From Homalodisca vitripennis (lineage: Eukaryota; Arthropoda; Insecta; Hemiptera; Cicadellidae): DNA of 64,000 nucleotides. Under the pieces are notes generated by a model, which searched no databases, had not been told where the DNA came from, and saw only the letters and a list, made by a program, of their open reading frames with translations. Shown piece after piece: positions 1 through 10,774 of the stretch; the first letter of the stretch is position 1, and each line of letters begins with the position of its first letter. Where the stretch lies: NCBI RefSeq assembly GCF_021130785.1, contig NW_025776248.1, positions 1-64,000 on the forward strand, given 5' to 3'. Position numbers and translations under genes: made by a program.

Positions 1-989
1 CCTTTTCAACCAACATGACTATTCAAAGAATACATCTTATGCACTACCTGATTGACCATGGTTTGCAATTTCAAAATATCTCACAAAACATTGATGAGGA
101 CTTTCAAAAAATAAGCTTTTCTTTAAGCATGCATTGAAGTATTCCATTTAAAAAATGACCTTTATTTGATATTGAAAATCTGTAAAGTGCTGACCAGGAA
201 CAAAGTATCGAGAGGTGTATAAAACGTTATGGAGAAGCACACGCCAGACTTAATTTTCTTGCAGATAAAAGACAACGTGTATGCAATACATTGTGCTCTT
301 AATAAATAACGAGCTGTAATTTTGAGAACTAGGTTTGATAATGAAAGTGTTCAGGAAATTTATGCCAAACATGCGACTGTAAGATTATTGCCCTCTGACA
401 GTTCTGGAGGGAACTAGGTGCCTTTTGATTTTATGTACAAAAACAACGACACAATTCAATATCGAACACTCGTGTGGATGTTTTAAATATGAGCTAGAAA
501 GATATTTAAATAATATGTATTAAAAACTGAAACTAAGTTTTTGATTTTAAAATTGTAAATGTTAATATAGTTTATTTCAATCAATTATATAGTGTAAATG
601 TTTCGAAGAATTTTAACATCATCTACTACATACTAAGAAGCTTACTAATTGAAGCTAATAATATTGAGCATTTAATAGTAATAACAATTAAATTTGTAGT
701 TTAATCTTTTTTGTTATTTTCTCGTGTCAGTTAGATTCCATATAACTGATGATTGAAACAATTGTTATAATATAACCCCCAAAATAGTTCCAATAATTAC
801 CGATTCATTACTAAAAATAATTTTGGAATAACACCGTAACATATTGTAAAATACTTTCTGTAAGGACACTCAAAATTTACTTAATTTTCACGGTAGCAAG
901 CTGAATAAAGTTCTGCAACAACTGTATGCATTTCTCCAGCAGCTATAAAGTTCTATAGAAGGTATAAAGAAATATGCAATACAAACAAG
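1..989. other. AT-rich DNA, nothing recognised
   Basis: Frequent stops in all six frames. I see no RNA gene, recognisable transposon terminus or long tandem repeat in this stretch. Confidence 0.6.
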
Positions 990-1110
990 TATATGAGTGA
1001 AAGTGACAAGTACAGTAACTAACTCTAAGCAAACAAGGTACGAATATTGTATTCATACATACTTTGGAGTGGTTTATATGTTCAATTAAAAATTTTAATT
1101 TTACAACCCA
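990..1110 (+). repeat. dispersed repeat, copy also near 37.9 kb
   Basis: The stretch from the CAAGTA just before GACAAGTACAGTAACTAACT to the segment reading TTCAATTAAAA is similar to 37,885-38,000 in the same orientation. The best block is about 20 bp identical (GACAAGTACAGTAACTAACT), followed by looser similarity (GGTACGA.TATT...TACT). Two copies 37 kb apart without coding potential suggest an old interspersed element of unknown class. Ends were not determined. Confidence 0.5.
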
Positions 1111-1328
1111 TTTAAACTGCGAGGAAATGTTATTAAATTAATGCTTGGTTATTGCATAATTCAGATTGTTTGAATAAATGAAGCGTGTACTCACAATTTA
1201 TTCAAATGTTAGCAGTTATTATAACCTCTATTACATTCCTGGTAATAGTAGCTACTATTTACTTAAAAATATTAATACATGTAAATAATACATATCATTT
1301 CCAATTTATTTATTTTTAGTTCGAGGCC

Positions 1329-1355
1329 TTTCAAAACCAAAGGTTTCCTCATCAG
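1329..1355 (-). ncRNA. hammerhead-ribozyme-like core motif (partial)
   Basis: On the minus strand the order is CTGATGAG, then a six-base-pair hairpin (GAAACC, loop TTT, GGTTTT with one G-T pair), then GAAA. That is the order of the catalytic core of a hammerhead: CUGAUGA, stem II, GAAA. Such motifs are known in the terminal repeats of Penelope-like elements and in retrozymes. Just upstream on the same strand is a second hairpin: TCATAC and TTTTT pairing with AAAAAGTATGA, with one bulged C. Six bases (GTCGC and a C) separate it from the core, so it does not form a clean stem I. I cannot place stem III or a cleavage site with confidence. It may be a decayed ribozyme or only the conserved CCTGATGAGG-type end of a retroelement. 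Confidence 0.35.
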
Positions 1356-1399
1356 GCGACTCATACTTTTTACTTAAAAAGGTATGATTCAAATCAGTT

Positions 1400-3150
1400 T
1401 TCAGGTCATTAACTGGACAAACTAAAAAGCAGACGTGGGAGTGATAGTGTATTTGTCAAAACAGTAAAATGGAACGAAACTGAAATTCAATTGAGGTTTT
1501 GCAATCTGCGCTAAAAGCGTTGCTTCTACCTAAGTCACAATTCAATTGGAGAAAGAATGAAAACAGATCAAAATTGCTGTTAGATCATAGGAAAAACGTA
1601 GATAAAACTGATATGGATTGAATTTTTAACTTTCAATTTGGAGTTTGGATTTTACGTGTACTCTTTTTATCCTACATTAAACAGACAACACAAACAAATT
1701 GGTTTGCACTAAAGAATGGTTTATTATTTTAAAACCAAAAGTTTTACGTTGTATTGTTTAATTAAACATTTTATCTAATTCCTAGTTTTTGCGATTTTAC
1801 ACATATATTTGTACAACAATGTTTGAATCATTACAAAATGTTAAAAGAGTAAGTTAAATAAAATTGTTTTATATATTTATTTAGATTTTCATCACTTTAC
1901 ACCTATATGGTTACGAATTCGAGTCTATAAACTTATATGAGTTTCATTCAAAAATACTAGTGATAAACATACTGTAACGTGTCTATAGTAAGGTTATCTT
2001 CTATAAACAAATCACAACTATTTTTGTTTTAGTATAAGAGCGATCAATTGTGTTCTAAACTAATAACCCTTTATCTTAAGAATGCACAAGTTCCAATGGA
2101 ATTCAATAATTAAACTCAGTATAAAATAATATTAATTTTAATGAAAATTTTAAAATCAATAATACAGCAACGCCAAGCTATCTTTTTTACTTAGAATTTA
2201 TTCTCAATTATTTCATGTTTTTTAACCCATCAAAACTACACAAGTCCAGTCTTAAAACTAACAATCAATCAATCATTCAATAATTGTGTCCTTCAAGTTC
2301 TCAGTGCTAATGTTTCAACACAAACTCAAAATATAAAAATCTTCATTAAACTTCAAAATAAAATAATCTTCTTCTAATATAAAATAAAACAAACAATAAA
2401 ATAAGACTTCTTCTCAAAATAAAAATCAAACAAATTAAGGTAATATTAATATTTAATTTATGAACAAACACAATGTCCAACCAGTTAAACTCAAAATTGT
2501 ATCAATTTCAAACTACTTATTTCAAGCCTAACACAACATGTCTAGTCTATAGGTCAGTTATTCTCGAGATTTAGTACGGACAGACTAACAGAAGAGAAAC
2601 AGCCAAATATTAAATTTTGAAGCAAGAATTGTTTAGATGTTTAGTAACCACTGCAATCATATTTATAAAGTACATTGTGTTATATTAAAAAACGTATTCT
2701 AATGATTTGATGATGAACATTTTGATATTAATTTTTTTGTGGTCAAGCGCTGGATATCAACATTGAATCTTGGCACCCAACGTCATTTGCAAAAAACTCA
2801 ATTTTCTCCGTTCAAGGTGCAGTTCATTTATTTATTTATAACAGTGTGGAACGTACCATAATTGAGTATTAAATATTTAAGGTTTACCACAAAATAAAAT
2901 GTAAAAATATATACATGATTTATATTTTGCCCGAGTATACTGAGGGTTTTGTTAAAATGCGTATGTACAATATCATGTTTAACACCATTTTGATAACGTA
3001 AGACGGGGGATGAAGTTATCAACTGGTTCCTAAAATATTTAGTACAGAAGGAGACGTAACAAGTAAAAAATAATTTTTACTAATTTATTAAAAATTTGAA
3101 AGATTTTCATGCCTTTATTCTTTCAATAGAGAATGTGATATGCTGTGCGT
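1400..3150. other. AT-rich DNA, nothing recognised
   Basis: Homopolymer-rich sequence with no usable reading frame. The only open frame of note (2,828-3,022, minus) has low-complexity composition and no recognisable motif. Confidence 0.6.
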
Positions 3151-3159
3151 TCGCTGTCA

Positions 3160-3640
3160 AATAAACTCTTAATCTTTGCATTTTTGGTTTTCTGTAAGAA
3201 ATTTTACATAAAACTTTATCTATGCTATCTTTACTTGTTACGTTTTATGGTGATTTTTAATAACTAAAACTTGTGAGGGTGAAAACATAACTGTTTGTCA
3301 CAGGACAAAGCCAAACAACCCTCCGTCAGCCGTCGGAGAGTTGTTTCGTACAATCATGATACATTGTCTAACAATGACCGCAGTGATATTCATTCTCATA
3401 TAACAGAACTGCGCTTCTCAACAGTAACGTCAAACACAAGCTCTCAGTCATTAAGTATTCATGAAGCAGACAAGGGTGAATGTGTAATTATACTTTAGCC
3501 CTTTTGCTATTGCATCGTGTTGCACATAATTTTTCCTCTAACATGCGTACGCTAGAAATTATTTAACGTAGTTTACCTTTGAACATTCTGAATTATATTG
3601 TATAGTATTATGTAACTTGCATAAAAATTTTGATTTCTCA
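3160..3640 (+). repeat. exon-like module E with flanks, copy 1
   Basis: Similar along its length to 9,140-9,800: a left flank with TAATCTTTG.ATTTTTGG, a core of about 180 bp, and a right flank ending near ACTTGCATAAA. The core alone recurs in the 585-bp block of every array unit from the second on (first at 43,455-43,685). Homology extends well beyond the core on both sides, so what was copied was the core plus surrounding DNA, as in a segmental duplication or a transposed element. No terminal inverted repeats or target duplication were found. Confidence 0.6.
3304..3475 (+). CDS. candidate internal exon, protein unknown
   Basis: An open frame of 57 codons is bounded by a plausible acceptor (TTTGTCACAG, ending at 3,303) and donor (AAGG before GTGAAT, from 3,476). 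The peptide is polar and serine-rich, beginning DKAKQPSVSRRR and ending SLSIHEADKG, like a cytoplasmic linker. I do not recognise the family. The exon would start in phase 0 and end in phase 1. The related cores at 9,306-9,487 and in the tandem array keep the AG but carry an extra 12 bp that brings in a stop (9.4 kb) or a lost donor (array). This copy may be the live original, or simply the copy whose frame happens to be open. Confidence 0.3.
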
Positions 3641-3835
3641 TGGTTCGTAACTGGCAGTTGAAAATATACATATCTGAAAACTGTACTTTTTCTCAATAAT
3701 GCCATAAAAGTTATTAAACACTTGTTTTAAAAACCTTTTATGCACCTGACGAAACAATGGGCAGTAACCTTATTCACCTAGTATACACTATATGGTTTTA
3801 GTCACACTGTGGTTTTTTTTGTAATGTCAAAAACG

Positions 3836-3990
3836 ATGTAATAATTCATTTGAGCAACTCGTCACCGAATTTTTTTGGATGTCTTCAAACGAACATGACT
3901 CCAGATCATGATCCAGATTTCCTGACGCTGCACTATGCGGAACGTGAGCTGGAGCTAAACTTAACCTTCATATTGAAGATGTGTAATGTT
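3836..3990 (+). repeat. exon-like module F, copy 1
   Basis: Aligns with 15,549-15,700 from CGATGTAA to GAGCTAAACT. Translations of the two copies share a pattern (SSP.F.G.LQTN.TPD), hinting at coding origin. Acceptor-like (TTTGAG, to 3,854) and donor-like (AAC before GTGAGC, from 3,944) signals fall at the same aligned places as in the 15.6-kb copy. The implied 89-nt exon does not continue the phase of the candidate exon at 3,304-3,475, so the two are not a simple spliced pair. Confidence 0.45.
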
Positions 3991-3999
3991 ACTATATTA

Positions 4000-4800
4000 A
4001 AATTTAAAAAATACAATAATTTATTGCGTTTTATATTTTTTTGTATAATTTGTACTGATTAAAAAAATTAACACAAAATATAAACCGCAACACATTCTGA
4101 TATGCTATATGACAATACACAATTGCTATATAATGAAGATTATTTAAAATCTTGGAAAAATAATTATTTATAAATATTAATAACAAAAAATTTCCTGTTA
4201 AAATAGAATAATTAGTTCTGAGGTAGTGACAAAGTAACAAAAACTTACTAACACTTATTTGTACATTGAAATGATTATTTACGTTGCTATTTTAATTTCG
4301 TTGCTATCTATATTAAAAATATTTTCCAAACTTAAAACCACAATATAAGCTTTCTCTTATAATCCTTTGTATACTATTACTGTTTCTGTTTTTTACCATG
4401 TAAATAAAGCTGAAAAAAATAAAAAAAGTAAACATTTTAAGTACTGCCTGAAATACACATCTAGAGAGTGACAGTATTTTACAATAACTTAGGATAGATA
4501 ATTATCCTTTAGAGCAATAACGGGGCATTGATTGGTTGATCAATATCATTCGGTTGTTCGGTTACGTATAATTTCATTTTAATAACATTTAAAATATCTC
4601 AATCATGATGGTTACAGTTTATAAAACTTTTTCTTTCAGGAATGTTCCTTATTCTATATTTTTCTGTTTTAGTATTCTATATTTTATAGATGACAATGTT
4701 TTATTGTGTTAAAAATAAAAACGTAAAGCGTTTCTAAATGATGACGGAATAAACACGTAACTATTTCACGCGTTTATTTGAACTTTAAGAAAGCTTATGA
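4000..4800. other. AT-rich DNA, nothing recognised
   Basis: Low-complexity A/T runs. The open frames here have homopolymer-driven composition and no family resemblance. Confidence 0.6.
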
Positions 4801-4804
4801 CCTC

Positions 4805-5110
4805 GAAAGGCTGCAACAATTTCATTCTGTCTGTCTGTCCCTATGGTATCCCGAGAATAAAATGACTTATAGACTATAGCATTTGACTGAGTGTAAAGAA
4901 AAGTTTTACACTGATATAATCATTAACTATGATGTCAATGATTAAGACCTTAATACTTGTATGAAACTTCATTTCAAAGTAGCTGGGGGAAGTAAACATT
5001 TACTTTCCATCTAAGATCAATATATAGGTATAAAGATAGATCTATGCATGTATTCTCAGCGAGGTTTATTCCACGACACATGGTGTGGCGTACTTCTTTA
5101 TTGTACAAAC
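4805..5110 (+). repeat. dispersed repeat family G, diverged copy
   Basis: Contains TCTGTCTGTCTGTCC, a GTATGAAACTTCATTT segment and near its end GACACATGGTGTGGCGTACT. The same ordered landmarks recur at 25,560-25,960 (GACGTGGTGTGGCGTACT), and subsets at 5,601-5,880 and 36,965-37,230. This looks like an old interspersed element of which only conserved islands remain. Class unknown. Confidence 0.5.
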
Positions 5111-5600
5111 ACAATTCAAATTTATATAGGTTGTGATATGGATAATGTTTCACAAAACTATAGTATTAATTTTGAAAATCACATGCAATTAAATCATTCA
5201 GAACTCTGCATAGTCTGACGTATTTACTCAAATTTTGCCATTCAAAGTCCAATATTATGCAACATAAGAATCTGTATGCATTAAAAATAAATAATTATGT
5301 GTTTATAGTATTTTGTAACTATCCTATGATGTATAGTGGCTTATACATTTTACTCCGAACAGGAAGAAAGGAAGATGGGTCAAAATGTTTCTCTCAAAAG
5401 GTTATCCCTCAAACAGATGTGGTCGACTGATCCGGCCGCCTGTATAATTCAACGTCAGCTTTTACCGCTCTCGTTTCTTTACATTCACCTTTATGCAAGC
5501 GTGCTTCTGTCCGAGTACTTTATTGACCTATATATGTTGTGTTGGTGAGAATAAAATGGACGTTGAAACTTAAAATGTGTACTAATGATGCAAATTAGGA

Positions 5601-5880
5601 CATTGGAAGCAATTGGCTGAGATATAGAGAAACTGACTTTATTATATTTGTCTGTCTAAATGAGAGCACAAAATTTCGAAAACCATTTGGTCTATTGACC
5701 TGTAGACATGAAATGTTCACGAATCTTCATTTATACAAAGGCAACATCGAGTTTAGTGATGGTGTATGTCACTCCATGGGATTTGGCTGAGCGTTAACGA
5801 ATATTTTTACATAGCTATTATGTTAGCAACGAGAAAATAACAGGCTGAAATTATAAATAAAATGCGTACAACCGTATGAG
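5601..5880 (+). repeat. dispersed repeat family G, partial copy
   Basis: Carries CTGTCTAAATGAG, CTTCATTTATACA and the landmark CACTCCATGGGATTTGGCTG followed by AGCGTTAACGAA. These match the segments at 25,720-25,600 in content and at 37,130-37,230 in order. The 3' part (tract to GAGAAAATAACAGG) also matches 37,200-37,215. No coding capacity. Confidence 0.5.
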
Positions 5881-6470
5881 ATTTTAAATGATATTCCATA
5901 TTACATAGCTCTGAACTCTAGATTGACTAATAACAATACAATGTGCCTTCGTCATAGAGTTCAAACTCTAGTCAAAACACTATTAAATTTTAGAATTTTA
6001 GTAATTAATTTTCAGGCCTAAATAAAATTATAAGTGAGTATCTATAGGATCTATGGAGTATTTATAGTTTAAAATTTTTTAATACGACACAAAACACAAC
6101 GAATGAACAAAAGGACGTACGGTTTAAAACAATCAGCAAACATAAGGTAATCGGGAAATTATTCGACTACAATGCTCTGATAGAACATTTCAAATCATGA
6201 AGAAATAAGTCCAAGAGAAAACCTGGCTCGCTGTAAATTGAGTTGGCAGTTGTTCAGAGTAATATGTAAGTGAGATAATAGAACCGTATCTTGTGGGATT
6301 TAAAAAAGAATTCGGAACTTATTATTAATTATCTAACACGTTTGAGCAGAATTAATTTAATCTACGTTAAAGAATACATTACATTACATCACATACATTA
6401 CATTAAATTGGTTGTCTTGTTATTACATTAGTGCATACGGGATAATTATTTAATAAGTATGAAGTGATTA
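5881..6470. other. AT-rich DNA, nothing recognised
   Basis: Only a short, imperfect ACATT-type run near 6,375-6,410 stands out. No gene or mobile-element end. Confidence 0.55.
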
Positions 6471-6695
6471 GATCTTGGCTCGGCCAGATAAAGCTAATTA
6501 TCCCTTTGAACTTTGTCTCGGAGATGTTCCAACACTAATTAAAATGTAGTCTGGAATGTTTTATAATTCATAATACCATGTGTAAAATGATAAGAACTTG
6601 GCTCAGCCAGATAAAGCTAATAAGCAATTTGGCCTTTTGTTTCAGAGATGTTCAAACACTAATTAAAATGTAGTCTGGAATGATATATAATTCAT
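6471..6695 (+). repeat. two-copy tandem duplication, 123-bp period
   Basis: CTTGGCTCGGCCAGATAAAG at 6,474 returns as CTTGGCTCAGCCAGATAAAG at 6,597. The similarity runs through AATTAAAATGTAGTCTGGAA to TAATTCATA. The copies differ by scattered substitutions and small gaps, so the duplication is not recent. Non-coding. Confidence 0.85.
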
Positions 6696-7432
6696 ATCGC
6701 ACTAATTGTTGTCGCGCTTTCACTGAAACTACGTAAATAATCTCGAATTGTTCAATAGAAAAGATTTTACTGCCCTCTTGGTTTAAATTTCATATGCCTA
6801 GTACGTTGGATGGATGTCTAACAAAGTAGTACCATACATCTCTATAAACATTCTATTTCAAAATGTAAACAGAAATAATATTATTAATAATTATTTGTAT
6901 CATGACATGGGGAATTTTACTGTTATGAAGTTCTTAATGAATTTTTAAATTATACATATAGCCAGATAACTTTTTCATTCTTTAGCACATCAAATGAGTT
7001 TTATAACCAAATGAGCAATTGTTGTGGTTATGTTTATGTTAAATCTATACATCTAAAAAGCTAGTTTTAAAACGTTGCAGTTATTTGAATTAGTCTAAAT
7101 ATTTTATTAATAATAGACAATCGTAAAGAATAGATAAATATTTGCATCACGGTTTATATTTGCAACACGTTTATGATTCAACGCTCAAACCCCCTCATAA
7201 CGCACTAAATAAAAAATGTTAATTCATCACAAAAGATATGAGGAATGGTTAGGAGTGAGCAATAACTAAACAGTCAGATCTTACAAGAAAATCTTTTGGT
7301 TTTCACCAGCGATTGAAATTCCAGTCAAGCAGGATTGCCGCAGTGGGCCTGTATACAGCCCACGCTAACTGCTGACTCAAACCCTAATTACACCATTATA
7401 CGTTTGGACCACATAGACAGGAATATTAATTA
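6696..7432. other. AT-rich DNA with one small imperfect palindrome
   Basis: At 7,343-7,363 GTGGGC and GCCCAC flank CTGTATACA, giving an imperfect palindrome in a locally GC-richer patch. Nothing else is recognised. Confidence 0.55.
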
Positions 7433-7455
7433 CTAGCTGTTACCCGCGGCCTCAT
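7433..7455 (-). mobile_element. Helitron-like 3' terminus fragment (tentative)
   Basis: On the minus strand the sequence reads GAGGCCGCGGGTAACAGCTAG followed by T. A GC-rich tip ending in CTAG and followed by T is the form of a Helitron 3' end, and the plus-strand phrase CTAGCTGTTACCCGCGGC is familiar to me as a repeated insect sequence. No partner 5' end was found nearby, so this is at most a remnant. Confidence 0.3.
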
Positions 7456-7925
7456 AAATATTTCCTTACTGCATATCAGAGCATTTGTAGACAATAGTTT
7501 TCAAAAACTCACAAATGTTTATAAAATACAATATAAATAATTACGAATTTTAATTTCTAGTAACCTTGTAAGTTTTAGTATTTTTCTGATAATTTAAAAG
7601 CAATTTGGAAAATCATTCATACGTTTACTTAAAAGCCATCTGTGGCTCCAAAACACAATCACTATTGATCCGAAAAGTGCACAAAGAGACATAACAATTT
7701 CAACTTTTAAAACATTGCTAATGTTATATAAGAGCAAAACTTTAAGCACTAAATTCAATGTCTAAGAAAAAGGATTTTCCTTATGCACTTTTCTTAAAAA
7801 CATTCATGATGAACAATTACTGAGAAGATACTTATGCATTTAATGGAAATCGTGTGCAGGATATTTACAAGGTGTTAACACAAAGTGACCCGTAGGACCT
7901 CAGCGAGAGGCTTTATAACACCGAA

Positions 7926-8540
7926 GTGTGGCCCCCAACACAACAAAAGCTATTACTGTTACTTTCACCAAAGTGTGGTCTTCCAACTCAGCACCAGCTA
8001 TTACTGTTACCTTCACCGAAGTGTGGCCTTCCAACTCAGCACCAGCTATTACTGTTATCTTCACCGAAGTCTGACCTTCCAACTCAGCACCAGCTATTAC
8101 TGTTACCTTCACCGAAGTGTGGCCTTCCAACTCAGCACCAGCTATTACTGTTATCTTCACCGAAGTCTGACCTTCCAACTCAGCACCAGCTATTACTGTT
8201 ACCTTCACCGAAGTGTGGCCTTCCAACTCAGCACCAGCTATTACTGTTATCTTCACCGAAGTCTGACCTTCCAACTCAGCACCAGCTATTACTGTTATCT
8301 TCACAAGTATGGCCTTCCAACACAATACCAGATATTACTGTTACCTTCAGCGAAGTGTGGCCTTCCAAATGAGCACCGCTATTACTGTTATCTTCACCGA
8401 AGTGTGGCCTTCCAACACAGCAACAGCTATTACTGTTATCTTCACCGAAGTGTGGCCTTCCAACACAGCACCAGCTATTACTGTTACCTTCACCGAAGTG
8501 TGGCCTTCAACATCAGCACCAGCTATTACTGTTATCTTCA
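7926..8540. repeat. 48-bp minisatellite, about 13 units
   Basis: The unit runs from ACCAGCTATTACTGTTACC through TTCACCGAAGTGTGGCC to TTCCAACTCAGC. Since 48 is divisible by three, reading frames stay open across it on both strands (220 codons on plus, up to 141 on minus). These frames encode only a repeated 16-residue peptide and are not evidence of a gene. In 7,990-8,290 two unit types (GTGTGGCC with TTACC, GTCTGACC with TTATC) alternate, making a 96-bp higher-order period. The units from 8,300 on are more diverged and one is shortened. Possible coding use cannot be excluded but nothing supports it. Confidence 0.95.
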
Positions 8541-8814
8541 CATTTAAAGCTTGAAGTTGGATGGAAAAAAATTATATTTTGCTTTAAGTGATATAATAAC
8601 ATTTCCTCTTGATGAGTTGAGAAAATGTAAAATGCCTTTGAGAAAAAACTAGATAAAATGTATGATTATCTATCTAATTAATCTTCCATAAAAAAATTAA
8701 TCGCAAAATGAAAGTGTTATTTTGCTTTATATTTATGTATATCTTCAAACACAAAAGAAGTACAAATGACCAAATATTAATTTCTTGCTTATATTTCTCT
8801 CCTAAACACAGAAT

Positions 8815-8851
8815 TATATATATATATATATATATATAAAGGGCTACGTTT

Positions 8852-8924
<73 letters not shown>
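8815..8924. repeat. compound microsatellite (TA)n-(TA)n-(GT)n
   Basis: Two TA tracts (8,815-8,838 and 8,852-8,871) are split by AAGGGCTACGTTT. The second runs directly into about 26 GT dinucleotides. Confidence 0.97.
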
Positions 8925-8926
<2 letters not shown>

Positions 8927-9139
8927 AAATGTCGCACGTAAAATAACTAGAACTAGAACTGAGACTTTTGTCTAAATGGTCGGCAGAACTCTTATAATCA
9001 GTTATCTGTATATAAAAACTTTAATATACCAATCTGAAAAGGAAGAAAGGGCTTTGAAGCTTTAGTATGCTTGAAACAGTTATTTGCATCAAAAGAGTCT
9101 TAACAGCTTGACAAATATTTTACATTTTGTTATAACTAT

Positions 9140-9800
9140 TTTCAGGCATCCCTTGATATTGTAATCTAAGATATCCTAATCTTTGTATGTTTGGTCTCTT
9201 TTAATAAATTTTGCAAAATACATGATATGTTTCCTTTTTCAGTTTTGTGATAATTTCAAATCATTAAAAGGATGTTAGTGTTAGAAACGTGAAAGTTTCT
9301 CACAGGCCGAACTAAAAGTCTCCGATGGCTGTGGAGGGTGGTTGCGTAAGTTCACAATACATTGTCTGACAGTGACCACGGTGATTGAGTGTCAAATATT
9401 CATTCTCGTCTAACAGAACTGTGCTTCTCTTCAGTGACTTCGGACACTAGCTCTCAAAGTCATTAAGTATTCATGAACCAGACAAGGGTGAATACGCAAT
9501 TATACTTTAACCTATTTACTGTCGGATCGTTTTGCACTTTAGATTTTGTTCAAGATTTCTCTGTTTAGTTGATTTGAGGTAGAAACGAAAATTGTGTATG
9601 AATAAAAAGCATCACTGCGTAAATAAGGTTCATTGTACGTTACTAAGCACGATTTACATATACACATAAACTTTAGCTATGTTTCATTTAAAATGCGTCT
9701 CCTACAAATTACTTAACTTGGTTCACCTTTGCAAAATCTGAATGATGTTGAATAATCTCAAGTAACCTGTATAAATGCGTTACTGCTATGTTGTTAATTG
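9140..9800 (+). repeat. exon-like module E with flanks, copy 2
   Basis: Matches 3,160-3,640 in order: left flank with CTAATCTTTGTATGTTTGG, core from 9,306, right flank ACAAATTACTTAAC..GGTTCACCTTTG. The core keeps an acceptor-like TTTCTCACAG (to 9,305) and a donor-like AAGG/GTGAAT (at 9,488) but is not open: an extra 12 bp near 9,385 brings in TGA and later TAA. A partial third left flank lies at 10,018-10,085 (CTAAGATATCCTAATCTTTG again, identical over 20 bp). This is a decayed exon duplication or an old transposed element. Confidence 0.6.
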
Positions 9801-10750
9801 AAATTTTACCGATTACATTTCTCTACTTGTTTTCAATCTTGATATAAAACTAATACACACTTTTTTACTATTGTTTTTTTCCTATCTCCGTCAAAATATT
9901 TGATGCAATCCAAATGTGATCGGTTGATCACATCTTTACCTTGTTTTCCAACGATAAAATTCAAAAGTGTCTTCTGATGGCGTTATGACGATTATTACGT
10001 TTCGTGCTAAAAACTTTCAAGCATACCTTAATATTCTTATCTAAGATATCCTAATCTTTGTATTTTTGTCTCTATTAATAATAGAGCTTTGATAACTAAA
10101 AATTTGTAATGTTATTGAATGAAATAAATTTGTACAAATATAATCTAATGCTTTTTATACTTTTTGACATTAAACTTATTAGATTTGAAAAGTAAAGACT
10201 ATATTACACTATTGGACACAAAACATTCAGTCAGTGATGTAGATCTGTTAAGAAATTATTAATGTTGCACAATGACGGATAATTAATTTTAAGATGTAAG
10301 ATTTAAAACAATCATTAATCGGAAGGTAGGCAAAAAGTTATTATACTATGCTCTGTTAGGTTCGTTAAAATCCATCTAAGAGTTATGGAAAATACGTTCA
10401 AGAGATATCCTGGTACGTGATTCAAGTCTTTTTAGTTTTGCAGATATAAATTAATTATCAAGTTCTATAAAAAGATTTCCATTTTAATAGTTTGTATTTT
10501 GTAATCTTCTTCAATAAAGTCGGTCATGTTGTTATTTAGTATTTTAACTTTAGTCGTTGTTCGTTGTTTATTATTTATCTATTATATTGTTCTTGTTATT
10601 ATTACTATTATTTTTTTAACTTATACTATGTTGTTATGCTTATTTATATAATTATTAGCATATAGTATTCTCTCTTTATTTAATTAATTATATAATTTTA
10701 TTCTGCATTGTAATGTGGCCTTCCAGAATCTGTAATGTAAGCATTCTTCT

Positions 10751-10774
10751 TAATAAACGAATTTGAATTTGAAC
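10751..10774 (+). mobile_element. 3' tail of a non-LTR retrotransposon
   Basis: TAATAAACG followed by a short repeat of AATTTG units (AATTTGAATTTGAAC) has the form of the 3' end of many insect Jockey/CR1-like LINEs: a polyadenylation-type signal followed by a simple-repeat tail. The upstream 200 bp (from about 10,540) is T-rich, as in a degraded 3' UTR, and contains no recognisable reverse-transcriptase frame, so the copy would be strongly 5'-truncated. Confidence 0.45.

Noticed and set aside
3304..3943. Modules E and F at 3.3 and 3.9 kb as two consecutive exons of one gene
   Set aside because: With the best splice positions the phases do not join and the downstream piece hits a stop.
7926..8540. 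CRISPR-like array
   Set aside because: Units are contiguous with no unique spacers, and the context is eukaryotic.
7885..8547. A 220-codon open frame, the longest in the window
   Set aside because: It is a reading frame through a 48-bp tandem repeat. Opposite-strand and alternate frames are open for the same reason.
9913..9931. Hairpin TGTGATC-GGTT-GATCACA
   Set aside because: A single 7-bp stem without supporting context. Such stems are expected by chance in a window this size.
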